Positions 1 to 9,770 are shown, counted from the stretch's first letter. The stretch: DNA of 46,259 nt from CAZZKF01 sp964654995 (GCA_964654995.1 CAZZKF010000013.1:1-46259), one strand, 5' to 3'. Translations and numbers: made by a program. The notes: generated by a model not told the origin, from the sequence alone.

Positions 1-243
1 TACCCTGTCCCTTGATGTCCAGCCAGACTCTCGAAAATCCCGCAAGATCGCCGTCTGTGTGATTGCTATCACACTCGCCATGGCATAGCCTTGTTGGAAA
101 CACGACCAGGGCGCGCCGTCGCCTGACGGTCGGGCCAAGACAAGAAGACCGAAGCGTCGGAACCATTCATTCGCAAACGGCCCGATGCCGCGCCGGCTTC
201 GACGGGCCGTGGGCGGGCTTGGGCCAGGGGAGGACAGTCGGAC
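1..243. other. Leader region before the amidohydrolase cluster
   Basis: No convincing gene is seen here. It holds a perfect CRP-type palindrome (58-73) and, at its end, a purine-rich Shine-Dalgarno stretch (about 225-233, AGGGGAGG) some 10 nt before the first amidohydrolase. It is probably the promoter region of the three-gene amidohydrolase cluster. A short open frame crossing it (63-251) has no recognisable content. Confidence 0.5.
58..73. promoter_or_regulatory. CRP/FNR-family-like binding palindrome
   Basis: TGTGA-TTGCTA-TCACA matches the CRP half-site consensus TGTGA-N6-TCACA exactly. The symmetry extends one base further on each side (57-74). It lies about 170 bp upstream of the first amidohydrolase start. 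A CRP-like activator or repressor of that cluster is an inference; which family member would bind cannot be told from the site. Confidence 0.45.
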
Positions 244-1605
244 ATGCATAGGCGACAAATCAGGCGCCGTCTCGCCGCGTGGACGGTGACGGCAACGGTC
301 GTTCAGCTATTGGTGATTGCGCTTGGTGCCGGCACAGCGCCGGCGGCGGAACGCCGGACGATCGTTCATGCCGGCTGGTTGCTGGCGGTTCCCGGCACGG
401 CGCCGGCCACCCGCCAGAGCGTGATCATTTCCGAGGGCCGCGTCGTGCGCGTTGCCGACGGCTTTGTGACAGCCGCCGACATTGGCAGGAAGGATGCCCA
501 GATTATCGATCTGTCGAACGCTTATGTTCTTCCCGGGTTCATCGATCTTCACGTGCACCTGAGCGGTCAGGCGGGCTCGGGAAGCAAACTCGACCGGGTC
601 ACCAAGACGGATGCCGACGTGGCGCTTGTCGCCGCCATGTATGCCAGGCGCACCTTTGAGGCCGGCTTCACCACGGTGCGCGATCTGGGGTCAACGGGGC
701 GGGCGATTTTCGCGCTGCGCGATGCCATCCGGAAGGGCATTGCCGTGGGGCCCCGCCTCATTGTTGCGGGTCATCCGATTTCGGCAACCGGTGGGCATGG
801 CGATGCGCACGGCTTTCGTGAGGACGTTCTGGCGCTGTTCAAATCGAGTGCCATCTGCGACGGAGCCGATGACTGCCGGCGCGCGGTGCGTGCCGAGGTC
901 AAGCGCGGCGCCGACGTCATCAAGGTGACGGTCACCGGTGGCGTGCTCAGCGAGACCAATGCCGGCACCGGCCAGCAACTGACCGACGAAGAGCTGAAAG
1001 CGATCGTCGAGACCGCGCATGCGCTGGGGCGCAAGGTCACCGCGCATGCCCATGCGGCGGCCGGTATCGAGGCGGCGCTCCGGGCCGGTTTTGATTCGAT
1101 CGAACACGCCATGTGGGCAGATCGCGATACCATGAAGCTGTTCAAGAAGACCGGTGCCTGGCTGATCCCGACCGTCTATCCGATCACGGCGGTGGGCGAT
1201 ACGCCCGAAAAGATGAAAAAGGGTCCATTCAAGGACATGCCGCCGGCGATCATGGAAAAGCTGCTGCAACTGGGCAAACAGCCCAAGATCATGACCAGGC
1301 TGGCCTATCAGATGGGCGTCAAAATTGCGCTCGGTACCGATTCCGGCGTCTCGCCCCATGGCGAGAATGCCAACGAGTTCATCGAATATGTCAACATCGG
1401 CATGAGCCCGATGGAAGCGTTGATGGCGGGCACGGTGAACGCCGCAGAAGCGGCCGGCTGGGCGGATCGCATTGGCAGCCTCGAGCCCGGGAAATACGCC
1501 GATCTGGTGGCGCTGGCGGGCAATCCGCTTGACGACATCCGCCAGGTCCTCGACGTCATCTTCGTCATGCGCGATGGCAAGGTGTTCAAGAGCCCTGCAC
1601 GTTAA
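244..1605 (+). CDS. Exported amidohydrolase (imidazolonepropionase/Xaa-Pro-dipeptidase-like metal-dependent hydrolase)
   Basis: A 453-aa member of the amidohydrolase superfamily with an N-terminal signal segment (hydrophobic about residues 12-30, AxA-type site near 35), so it is probably periplasmic. The metal-site set is complete: HxH at H103/H105, the presumed carbamylated lysine K227 (DVIKV), the His pair H268/H270 (TAHAH), H288 (IEHA) and D366 (GTDSG). The C-terminal 'LEPGKYADLVAL' segment is typical of the family's second beta-sandwich half. The substrate is unknown; relatives hydrolyse cyclic amides, N-acyl amino acids or dipeptides. The start is set by a good ribosome site 10 nt upstream. 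Its TAA stop directly abuts the ATG of the next, paralogous gene, so the two are co-translated. Confidence 0.9.
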   Translation: MHRRQIRRRLAAWTVTATVVQLLVIALGAGTAPAAERRTIVHAGWLLAVPGTAPATRQSVIISEGRVVRVADGFVTAADIGRKDAQIIDLSNAYVLPGFIDLHVHLSGQAGSGSKLDRVTKTDADVALVAAMYARRTFEAGFTTVRDLGSTGRAIFALRDAIRKGIAVGPRLIVAGHPISATGGHGDAHGFREDVLALFKSSAICDGADDCRRAVRAEVKRGADVIKVTVTGGVLSETNAGTGQQLTDEELKAIVETAHALGRKVTAHAHAAAGIEAALRAGFDSIEHAMWADRDTMKLFKKTGAWLIPTVYPITAVGDTPEKMKKGPFKDMPPAIMEKLLQLGKQPKIMTRLAYQMGVKIALGTDSGVSPHGENANEFIEYVNIGMSPMEALMAGTVNAAEAAGWADRIGSLEPGKYADLVALAGNPLDDIRQVLDVIFVMRDGKVFKSPAR

Positions 1606-2967
1606 ATGCCGATCGCCCGGACACACAAGATAGGCCGGCTGCTGGCGGCGGCGCTTCCGGGCCTTGCCTGGCTGGCTCTGGTCGGCTCGCCGACAATGGC
1701 CGACACGCAGCCGACAGTCATCCACGCCGGCACCCTGCTGGCGGTGCCGGGTCAAGCGCCGGTTCGGCAGCAGACGCTGTTGATCGAAGATGGCGTCATC
1801 ACCAGCGTGCGCGATGGTTTTGTGGATACCGCCGGCCTCGGTCATCCGGACGCCCGGCTGATCGATCTGTCCGACGGTTTCGTGCTTCCGGGTCTCATGG
1901 ACCTGCATGTCCATCTCACCACCGATCCCGGGCCGGGGTCGAGCCTGCGGGTGGTGACCGAAGACGAGGCCGATCTGGCGCTGATCGCGGCCGGCAACGC
2001 GCGGCGCCTGCTCGAGGCCGGCTTTACAACCGTCCTTGATCTCGGCACCGGGCGGCGGGCGCATGAACACGCCATCTATGCCCTGCGCGAAGCGATCCGC
2101 AAAGGCATTACACCGGGCCCCCGGATTCTGGCGGTGGGAAGCCCGATTTCAATGACCGGCGGGGCGCGCACCGGGCGCTTTGCCGACGCGGTCGAGGCGG
2201 TGGTCGGGCCGCAAGGGGTGTGCGACGGCACCGATGACTGCCGGCGCGCAGTGCGCGAGCAGGTCAAGCGCGGCGCCGATGTCATCGTCCTCTATAACAC
2301 CGGCAGCCTGCTGGCCGGCGTGCCCATCGCCCGGACGTTTGGCGATGATGAGCTCAGGGCCATCGTCGAGACTGCGCACGCCCTGGGGCGCAAGGTGATT
2401 GCCGACGGTCAGTTCGGCGAGGGTATCACGGCCGCCATCCGGGCCGGCGTCGATGCCGTCGATTCGGCGCTGATGGCCGACGATGCGACCATCGCCCTGA
2501 TCCGCAAGAGCGGCGTCTATCTGCAGTCCCAGATCCATGCGGTGGCGGCGGCCGTCGGCGATACGCCCGAGACTCTGTCCGACGGCATCTGGGGCTGGCT
2601 GCCGCGCCCGCTTCTGCTGCGGCTCCATGAGATCAAGACGCGTGAGCCGGTGATTGCCCGCAGCTGGCGGGCGGGGGTGCGCCGGCTGATCGTCGCCAGC
2701 GATTCCGGCGTCTTCCCGCATGGACAGAACGCACAGGAACTGGTCCACTGGGTTCGAAACGGCATCCCGGCGGGGGCGGTTCTCGAAGCGGCGACCGTGA
2801 TTCCGGCGCGGATGCTGGGCCTCAGCGATCGGCTGGGAACGCTGGAGCCGGGCAAGGCGGCCGATCTGATTGCCGTCACCAAAAGCCCGCTCGATGATAT
2901 TTCGGAGCTCACCCGGGTGCGCACCGTGATCAAGGGCGGTCGGCTCTATCACCGGCAACGCGACTGA
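1606..2967 (+). CDS. Amidohydrolase paralog with degenerate metal site (likely pseudoenzyme)
   Basis: A 453-aa tandem paralog of the preceding gene, alignable along its whole length, with a signal-like N-terminus (hydrophobic about 10-30). It keeps HxH (H101/H103) and the late Asp in VASDSG. It has lost the other ligands by alignment: the catalytic Lys is V228 (DVIVL), the His pair is D267/Q269 (IADGQ), and the 'IEHA' His is S287 (VDSA). The frame is intact and the coding style matches its neighbours, so it is a maintained gene rather than a decaying one. It may be an inactive partner, a binding protein, or an enzyme with a mononuclear or altered site. It starts immediately after the stop of the upstream gene. 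Confidence 0.85.
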   Translation: MPIARTHKIGRLLAAALPGLAWLALVGSPTMADTQPTVIHAGTLLAVPGQAPVRQQTLLIEDGVITSVRDGFVDTAGLGHPDARLIDLSDGFVLPGLMDLHVHLTTDPGPGSSLRVVTEDEADLALIAAGNARRLLEAGFTTVLDLGTGRRAHEHAIYALREAIRKGITPGPRILAVGSPISMTGGARTGRFADAVEAVVGPQGVCDGTDDCRRAVREQVKRGADVIVLYNTGSLLAGVPIARTFGDDELRAIVETAHALGRKVIADGQFGEGITAAIRAGVDAVDSALMADDATIALIRKSGVYLQSQIHAVAAAVGDTPETLSDGIWGWLPRPLLLRLHEIKTREPVIARSWRAGVRRLIVASDSGVFPHGQNAQELVHWVRNGIPAGAVLEAATVIPARMLGLSDRLGTLEPGKAADLIAVTKSPLDDISELTRVRTVIKGGRLYHRQRD

Positions 2968-2997
2968 CCTGAACATGAAAACAGCGAGGGAGGCATC

Positions 2998-4356
2998 ATG
3001 ACCAGGAAATCATATCTGTGGATATCCGCCGTCTTGGGGGTGCTGGCCTTCTTGATGCCGTTTGGCGCGGCCAGTGCCCGCACCACCCTGATCGAGCATG
3101 TGACAGTGATCGACGGCACCGGCGCGCCGCCGATCAGGGACGCCTTCGTGCTGATCGAAGGCAACCGGATTGCCGCGGTCCGGCGCCGTGCCCCGAAGGT
3201 CGGCAAGGCGGTGCAGCGGATCAATGGCCGCGGCAAGTACCTCATTCCCGGGCTCATGGACATGCATATCCATTTGCGCGGCGGTATGAAGTGGTCGGTC
3301 GAAGGGGCGCGCGAGACCACCAGCGATTTCAAGACCGGGATCCGCGCCCTGCACGGCTATCTCTATGCCGGCATTACCAGCGTCTATGATGCCGGCAACA
3401 ACCCCGATTTCATTTTCGAGCTGCGCCGGCGTGAACGCGCCGGCGAGATCGTCGCACCGCGCATCTTTGCCGCCGGCGGCATCGTCACGGTTCCCGGCGG
3501 CCACGGCAGCAGTACCGGCGCCACCCTGGTCGAAAGCTGGCCGCAGGCGAAGCCGGCGCTCGATGCCCACATCGCTCGCAAGCCCGATGTCCTGAAAATG
3601 ACCTATGACGAGCACAACTGGGGCACGCGCCCGCTCATTCCGCTGCTGCCGCTGGATCTGATGCAGCACATCATCGAGTACTACAACGACCACGGCATTC
3701 GCACGACCGTCCATGCCTCGAACGAATACCGGGCCCGCCAGGCGATCTATGCCGGTGTCGATACGCTCGCCCACCCGGTGATCCAGAGCCCGGTCAGCGA
3801 CGGCTTCGTGCGGCTGATGGCGGCCAAGAAGATCCCGATGGTCTCCACGCTGACCATTGGCGAAGGCTACAGCCGGCTGGTCGAGCATCCCGAGTTTCTC
3901 GATGCACCGCTTTATCGGGCAACCTTCGAGCCCGACGAGATCGCCCGGCTCAAGGGCAAGGTCCGCGACCAGTACGCCAAGCGTTCCTGGACCACCTGGA
4001 TGAAGGTCATGACCCCGGTCGCCCAGGAAAACCTGCGCCGGATCAATGCCGCAGGCGGCGTCATCGTGCTCGGTTCCGATCAATCGAACGGCCCGGCCTC
4101 GCACCGCGAACTGGAGCTCCTGGTGGCCGGCGGCGTTCCCACTCTCGACGCGATCCGGATCGGCACCCTCAATGCCGCCATCTTTCTCGGCAAGGAGCGC
4201 GAGATGGGCTCGATCGAGGACGGCAAGCTGGCCGATCTGGTGTTGCTCGATGCCGACCCGCTGGCTGACATCAACAATGCCAAGAAGATCGCCTGGGTGA
4301 TGAAGGCGGGCGTCATCGTCGATCGCGCGAAACTCGATCTGCCGGTCAACAGATAG
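2998..4356 (+). CDS. Exported amidohydrolase family protein
   Basis: A 452-aa amidohydrolase, more distant from the two upstream copies. The N-terminal hydrophobic segment (about residues 6-26, ASA at the end) indicates export. The metal-site residues are complete: H90/H92 (MDMHIH), K200 (VLKMT), H239 (TVHAS), H259 (LAHP) and D361 (GSDQS). The family C-terminal 'IEDGKLADLVLLDADPL' block is present. It lies 30 nt after the previous gene with a GAGGGAGG ribosome site before the ATG, so it is probably the third gene of the same operon. The reaction is a hydrolytic cleavage of an amide or cyclic amide by family knowledge; the substrate is not known. Confidence 0.88.
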   Translation: MTRKSYLWISAVLGVLAFLMPFGAASARTTLIEHVTVIDGTGAPPIRDAFVLIEGNRIAAVRRRAPKVGKAVQRINGRGKYLIPGLMDMHIHLRGGMKWSVEGARETTSDFKTGIRALHGYLYAGITSVYDAGNNPDFIFELRRRERAGEIVAPRIFAAGGIVTVPGGHGSSTGATLVESWPQAKPALDAHIARKPDVLKMTYDEHNWGTRPLIPLLPLDLMQHIIEYYNDHGIRTTVHASNEYRARQAIYAGVDTLAHPVIQSPVSDGFVRLMAAKKIPMVSTLTIGEGYSRLVEHPEFLDAPLYRATFEPDEIARLKGKVRDQYAKRSWTTWMKVMTPVAQENLRRINAAGGVIVLGSDQSNGPASHRELELLVAGGVPTLDAIRIGTLNAAIFLGKEREMGSIEDGKLADLVLLDADPLADINNAKKIAWVMKAGVIVDRAKLDLPVNR

Positions 4357-4410
4357 GAGAGGGAGCGGTCAGCTTGTTCGGATCCACCGGCCAAGAGGCT
4401 GTGGCCGCGC

Positions 4411-5439
4411 TCACAGCACGAATTTCACGAACCCTATGATAAGGGCGGCCAGAAACAGGGTCTCGGCAACCATCAGTGCAACCGGCCGCACCCCGATCTC
4501 GACCAGGGTCTTCAGGGACGTCTTCATGCCCAGGGCGGCGATGGCGCTGACCAGGGACCAGCGGGAAACCTCGATCAGAATCGCCTGCAGCGCGACGGGA
4601 AGCCAACCGGAGCTGTTGATGACGACCAGTGCCGCAAATCCGTAGAGGAAGCCGGGAAGCGGGGCGACGAATGTCCGCTTTTCTCCGCGGTTTTTCCTGC
4701 AAAGCACGAATGACAGGGCCATGACTGCCGGCAGCAGCATGGCGACGCGCAACAGCTTGGTAAAGGTGGCCGTGTCGCCGACCTGATCGGAAATGCTGTA
4801 GCCGGCGCCGACGACCTGGGCAACGTCGTGAATCGTGCCGCCGAGGAAAATGCCGGCGGCGCGCGGATCCAGCCCCAGGACCAGGACGATGATCGGATAG
4901 GCAACCATCGCCACCGTACTCAGTGTCGTTACACCGAGAACCGTGAAGATCGTCTCGCGCTCGCCCTTTTCGGTTTTGGGAAGCACCGCGGCGATTGCCA
5001 GTGCTGCCGATGCGCCGCAAATCGCCACCGCGCCGCCGGTCAGGACGCCGAGGCGACGGCCCAGGCCGATGGCGCGGGACATCCAGATGCCGACCAGAAT
5101 GGTCAGAACCACCGCCACGATAATCGCCACCAGAGGCGCCACGCCAAGACTGATGATCTGGTCAAAGGTGATCCGGGCGCCCAGCAAGGCCACCCCGATG
5201 CGAAGGATGCTTGTCGAGGTGATCTCGATGCCCGGAACGCAGCTCCCCTCCTGGGAGAGAAAATTGAACGCCATGCCGAGCAGCAGGGCAAACAACATCA
5301 CCGGCGCACCGTAATGGTCCGACAGGAACATCGCCGCCATGGCGATGGTGACGCTGACGAGGATCCCGGGAAAAGCGGACAGAAAAGCCGTTTTCGCTGA
5401 TTTGGCGCGGGTCAGAACCGCCGTCAGAGGATCGGGCAT
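4411..5439 (-). CDS. YeiH/UPF0324 family membrane protein (putative sulfate exporter)
   Basis: A 342-aa polytopic inner-membrane protein with about ten hydrophobic segments. It carries family signatures such as 'GAPVMLFALLLGMAFN', 'ILRIGVALLGARI', 'GGAVAICGASAALAIAAVLP' and 'GTIHDVAQVVGAG'. The length is normal for the family. Relatives are annotated as putative sulfate exporters, often beside taurine or sulfonate degradation genes; no such genes are seen here, so the substrate is open. It converges with the amidohydrolase operon, leaving a 54-bp gap. The downstream kinase on the same strand begins a separate unit. Confidence 0.85.
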   Translation of the reverse strand: MPDPLTAVLTRAKSAKTAFLSAFPGILVSVTIAMAAMFLSDHYGAPVMLFALLLGMAFNFLSQEGSCVPGIEITSTSILRIGVALLGARITFDQIISLGVAPLVAIIVAVVLTILVGIWMSRAIGLGRRLGVLTGGAVAICGASAALAIAAVLPKTEKGERETIFTVLGVTTLSTVAMVAYPIIVLVLGLDPRAAGIFLGGTIHDVAQVVGAGYSISDQVGDTATFTKLLRVAMLLPAVMALSFVLCRKNRGEKRTFVAPLPGFLYGFAALVVINSSGWLPVALQAILIEVSRWSLVSAIAALGMKTSLKTLVEIGVRPVALMVAETLFLAALIIGFVKFVL

Positions 5440-5593
5440 GACGGTCCTGTCTTCGGCGTGCGGTCACGTTCGAGGGCGAGCCCATCATGAGATTTCATTG
5501 CCGTGATCCTGCGGTGGGGGTGAATGTCGAGACCCGATCTTGCGGCCGGCCCAAGAACTCGCCGGGGCGCGAGATCGCCGGTTCGAACGTTGA

Positions 5594-8500
5594 TCAGGGC
5601 ACGCTGTGCGAGGCGCGCTTGGTGGATTTCCTGCCCCCTTTGCCGCCGGGCGGCCGCGAGCGGCTGGTCCTGGCCCGGGGCTCGGGGCTCAGCAGACGCG
5701 CAAGATGTTGCGCCAGTTCGGATTTGGAGCAGGGTTTGAGCACAATATCCTCGTCCCGATTGAGCCGCGCCTTGAGCGAAACCGCCTTTTCGACATAGCC
5801 GGTCGTATACAGAACTTTGAGGCCCGGGCATAGCTTGGTGGCGCCAAGCGCCAGCTCGCAACCGTTGATGTCGCCGCTGAGCATGATGTCGGTATAGAGA
5901 AGGTCGATCCGCTGCGGGGATTTCAGAATGGCCAGGGCCTCGTCGGCATCCGCGGCCGCGGTCACTTCATAGCCCAGTTCGCGGACCATCAGCACCGCAA
6001 GCTGGCGCACCGCCGGCTCGTCCTCGACGACCAGCACGCGTTGGCCCTGCGTCGCTGCGGTGCCATCGTCCCTGGCCGGGAGGCGATGGTCCGGCTCGCA
6101 TTTTGGTGCCGCCGTGGGGAAATACAGCTCGACAGCCGTGCCCTGTCCGGGGGTGCTCTTGATATCCATGAAGCCGCCGGACTGGCTCACGAACCCGTAA
6201 ACCGTGCTCAGCCCCAGCCCGGTTCCTTCGCCGACATCCTTGGTGGTAAAGAATGGCTCCAGCGCCTGGTCCAGGACCTCGGGCGTCATGCCCATGCCGG
6301 TGTCGGAAACGGTCACCAGCACATAACGGCCGGGCGTGACGATCCGCTCTCGAACCGAGAATTCTTCATCGATCTCGACATTGGCGGTGCGCAGAACGAT
6401 CTCACCGCCCTGCGGCATCGCCTGCTGGGCGTTGATCGCCAGATTGAGCAGCGTCGTCTCGAACTCGCCGATATCCACCGTTACCGGCCATGGGTCGGGG
6501 CACAGCTCGGCCTTGATGTGTATGGATTTGCCGAGTGAACGCTCGAACAGTTCGATGATTGCCGAGACCCGTTCGTTGAGATCCACGGTGACCGGGTTGA
6601 GCGGCTGTTGCCGGGCGAACGCCAGCAGCCGCCGGGTCAGATCGGCACCGCGGGTGGCGGCGTGGCGGGCGGTGGTGCCGAGACTGAGAAGTTCCGGCTG
6701 GTCGGCGATTTTCTCCAGCAGAATGTCGAGATTGCCGATTACGATGGCCAGCAGATTATTGAAGTCATGGGCCAGGCCGCCGGTGAGCTGGCCGACCGCA
6801 TCCATGCGCTGGGCATGACGCAGTTTTTCCTCGGCCTCCTTGCGGGTGGAAATATCGGTGATGATGATCTGTCCGGCCATTGCGCCGTCCCAGACGATTC
6901 TCGACAACCCGACGTCGACTGGAACCAGCGTGCCGTCCTTGCGCAGCCCCTTGCTCTCGAACGGGCCGAAGTGGCCTTGCTCGAGCGCCTTGTTCAGGTC
7001 AATTCGCTGGTCTTCCGGGACAAAGGTGGTAAGCGGCATGCCGATCAGCTCGGTGAGGGCATAGCCGAGAATCTCGGCGGCGGCGCGGTTGGCATAAATC
7101 ACCCGTCCGCGGCGATGTATGAGGATTCCCTGGCTGGCGCGATCGACGAGATCGCGGAAATTCTGCTCGCTGCGCCGCAGCGCTTCATCCGCCCTGCGCC
7201 GCTCGGTGATGTCCTGAATGATCGCCACGAAGATCGGCGGCGTTTCCTCGCGTGAGAACTGCAGCCGCACCTCGACATCGTAAACAGAGCCGTCCTTGCG
7301 TTGGTGGACGGTTTCGAAAACCACCTGATCCCGGGTGCCGTCGCGCAGCGGCCGGATCAGTTCCTCGAACTTTTCGGCCGTGAAGTCGGGCTTGATGTCG
7401 ACCGGGGTGAGCTGGCGCAGCTCATCCATGGAATAGCCGAGGTTCTGCCGGGCGCCCCGGTTCGCGTGGGTGAATTTGAGCGTCTCGCCATCGATGATGT
7501 AGATCTCGTTGATCGAGCGCTCGATGATCTGGCCGAAGCGTTCGGTCAGTGTCGCCGTCTTCCGGTACTCGGTGATGTCGGTGGTCAGGATGAAGGCGCC
7601 GATGACCTCGCCGTCTTCGCTGACGTGGGGAATGAGATCGGCGATGACGTCGCGCATCTCGCCGTCGCCGTAGGGAAATTTACGCTCAGTGGTGACCCGC
7701 TGGCCGGTCAGCGCGGTGTCCATCAGGGCGCACCGTTCTTCGTCCAACAGGTCGCTCATGTGGGCGCCGACGATCTCGTCACGGGGCCGTCCGTACCACT
7801 TGCAGCACACCCGGTTGGCGAAGCGATAATAGCCGTCTCTGTCGACATAGGCGATCAACACCGGCAAATGATCGGTGATCAGGCGCAGCTCGGCCTCGCG
7901 CGCCTCGAGCGCCTTCTTGACCTCGTGACTTTCGGTGATGTCCTGAACCGTGCCTGACATGCGCAAAGCGTTGCCGTAGAGGTCGCGGTCGATTTCGCCC
8001 TGTTCGTGGACGACCCGAATCTCCCCGTCCGGGCGGACGATGCGGTGCTCGACACTATAGGATTTGCCATGCTCAAGAGCCTGGTCGACGGCCGCCTGGA
8101 CAAGCGCGCGATCATCCGGATGAACGGCTTCGAGGAAGGCGTCGAAGGTTTCCTGGAAGCCCTCCTTCGAGAGGCCGAAAATCGAGTAGATCTGATCCGA
8201 CCAGCGCAACTCGTTGGTGACGATATCCCAGTCCCAGTTGCCGATGCGGGCGATCCGCTGGGCGTTTCGCAAGCTGGCTTCGCTGGCCTCGAGCGCCAGT
8301 TTGGCGGCATGGGATTCGGTGATGTCCTGGATGGTTCCGGTGACCCGCAGCGGCGCCCCCGAACGGCGCCGCTCGACGACCTCGGTGAACGCCTGAACAT
8401 GGCGGACCTCCCCGTCGGCGCGGATGATCCGATACTCATAGGTGGCCGGCGCGCCGGTCGAGATGACGGCATCGACCCGGGCCCGGACATGGGCCCGGTC

Positions 8501-9757
8501 TTCAGGGTGAATGCGATCGATGACAAACTCCCGGGTGCCGCTGAAGTGATCCGGGTCGAGGCCGAAGATTTCATACATCTGGTTCGACCAGAGGATGCGA
8601 TCGGTCTTCGCGTTCCATTCCCAGTGTCCGATGCGGGCGACGCGTTCGGCGGTTCGCAGCCGCGCCTCGCGTTCCTGAAGCTCGATTTTGGCCTGCTCGC
8701 TGTCGGTCACGTCCTGAAGCGTGCCGATCACGCGGACCGGGTTGCCATCGGTGTCGCGCACCACCTCGGCCCAGCCGCGGATGTATCTCAGCGCCCCGTC
8801 GTTGGCCCGGAAAATGCGGTATTCCGAGCTGAACGCGCCCTCGGATTCGACCACCCGCGTCAATCGATCGCGCACGCCCTTGCGGTCGTCGTCATGAAGA
8901 ATGGCCAGGAAATCCCGCTGATGGCCGCTGAAACTGGCGGGATTGACTCCGAAAATCTCGAAGGTCTCGTCCGACCATTCAAGCCGGTCGGTGGCGAGGT
9001 CGAGCTCCCACTGCCCGAGATGGGCCAGCCGCTGGGCGCGCCGCAGTTTCGCCTCGCTGGCTTTCAGCGAGCGTCGGAGGTTTTCGTGGACACTCACCAG
9101 GCCGGTGATATTGCGGGTGAAATAAATGATGCTGGCGGTGCCCAGGGCGAGAACGATGGCCAGAAGAATCTGCTGGTTGCGGCGATTGCGCTGGCGCAAT
9201 GCCGATTCCCGGACCATCTGGTTCTGGTGTTCGACCAGGAACAGCTTGCGCATCTGATAGATGCGATCGATGAACACGCTCATCGCCGGGCGCAAAGGCG
9301 CGGCCTGCGCCGGTGTCCAGTTGCCCTGGTTGATGCGGTCGCGCCATTCGACGAGGCGGCTGAAGGCCGCGCGGCTGCGCTCCAGTGTCGGGACCAGCCG
9401 TGTGTCCGGCATGGTCTTCAAGAGGCGGTCGATGCGCGTCAGATTCTGCTCGAGGCCGCTGAAATGGCGGGCGGTTTCATCGTTAAAGCGTGTAATGGCG
9501 GATTGGATACGATCCGGCCCCGGGGACAGTTCGGCGGCAGCCAGCAGGTCGTTGACGGCCAATGCCAGCTCGGTTGCCTGAACCTCGATCCGGTCAGCGG
9601 TTACCACCAGCGGATTGTAAATGTCGTGCGACCGCGCCCCGGCCTGGCGCTCGTTTTCGGACTGCACATACATCAGCACCAGCGCCGCTGCTGCAAGCCC
9701 GGACACGATTGCCAGCGCCCACAGGACGTATGATGAGATTCGCCTGAGCTCGGTCAT
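5594..9757 (-). CDS. Membrane PAS-repeat hybrid histidine kinase
   Basis: A 1387-aa hybrid sensor kinase. The order is TM1 (about 9-32), a helical periplasmic region (about 33-195), TM2 (about 204-222), six PAS/PAC units (about 240-980), a HisKA domain with 'GGLAHDFNNLL' (phospho-acceptor H997), HATPase, and a C-terminal receiver domain with phospho-acceptor D1290 (YTDIML). The start is the ATG at 9757, 13 nt after the stop of the upstream lipoprotein gene, with a GAGAA ribosome site; a longer frame to 9811 would overlap that gene. The pairing with a PhnD-like binding protein, without ABC permease genes, suggests that the lipoprotein presents a ligand to the kinase. No response regulator is adjacent. 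Confidence 0.9.
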   Translation of the reverse strand: MTELRRISSYVLWALAIVSGLAAAALVLMYVQSENERQAGARSHDIYNPLVVTADRIEVQATELALAVNDLLAAAELSPGPDRIQSAITRFNDETARHFSGLEQNLTRIDRLLKTMPDTRLVPTLERSRAAFSRLVEWRDRINQGNWTPAQAAPLRPAMSVFIDRIYQMRKLFLVEHQNQMVRESALRQRNRRNQQILLAIVLALGTASIIYFTRNITGLVSVHENLRRSLKASEAKLRRAQRLAHLGQWELDLATDRLEWSDETFEIFGVNPASFSGHQRDFLAILHDDDRKGVRDRLTRVVESEGAFSSEYRIFRANDGALRYIRGWAEVVRDTDGNPVRVIGTLQDVTDSEQAKIELQEREARLRTAERVARIGHWEWNAKTDRILWSNQMYEIFGLDPDHFSGTREFVIDRIHPEDRAHVRARVDAVISTGAPATYEYRIIRADGEVRHVQAFTEVVERRRSGAPLRVTGTIQDITESHAAKLALEASEASLRNAQRIARIGNWDWDIVTNELRWSDQIYSIFGLSKEGFQETFDAFLEAVHPDDRALVQAAVDQALEHGKSYSVEHRIVRPDGEIRVVHEQGEIDRDLYGNALRMSGTVQDITESHEVKKALEAREAELRLITDHLPVLIAYVDRDGYYRFANRVCCKWYGRPRDEIVGAHMSDLLDEERCALMDTALTGQRVTTERKFPYGDGEMRDVIADLIPHVSEDGEVIGAFILTTDITEYRKTATLTERFGQIIERSINEIYIIDGETLKFTHANRGARQNLGYSMDELRQLTPVDIKPDFTAEKFEELIRPLRDGTRDQVVFETVHQRKDGSVYDVEVRLQFSREETPPIFVAIIQDITERRRADEALRRSEQNFRDLVDRASQGILIHRRGRVIYANRAAAEILGYALTELIGMPLTTFVPEDQRIDLNKALEQGHFGPFESKGLRKDGTLVPVDVGLSRIVWDGAMAGQIIITDISTRKEAEEKLRHAQRMDAVGQLTGGLAHDFNNLLAIVIGNLDILLEKIADQPELLSLGTTARHAATRGADLTRRLLAFARQQPLNPVTVDLNERVSAIIELFERSLGKSIHIKAELCPDPWPVTVDIGEFETTLLNLAINAQQAMPQGGEIVLRTANVEIDEEFSVRERIVTPGRYVLVTVSDTGMGMTPEVLDQALEPFFTTKDVGEGTGLGLSTVYGFVSQSGGFMDIKSTPGQGTAVELYFPTAAPKCEPDHRLPARDDGTAATQGQRVLVVEDEPAVRQLAVLMVRELGYEVTAAADADEALAILKSPQRIDLLYTDIMLSGDINGCELALGATKLCPGLKVLYTTGYVEKAVSLKARLNRDEDIVLKPCSKSELAQHLARLLSPEPRARTSRSRPPGGKGGRKSTKRASHSVP

Positions 9758-9770
9758 CCGCGTGATATTC

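Noticed and set aside
691..2070. Long open frame on the minus strand opposite the first two amidohydrolases (459 codons)
   Set aside because: It is antisense to two clear genes, rich in Arg, His and Gln as expected for a GC-rich shadow frame, and shows no domain.
8006..9733. 575-codon plus-strand frame opposite the hybrid kinase
   Set aside because: It is a mirror of the kinase's PAS repeats in a GC-rich gene; it has no start signal and no family.
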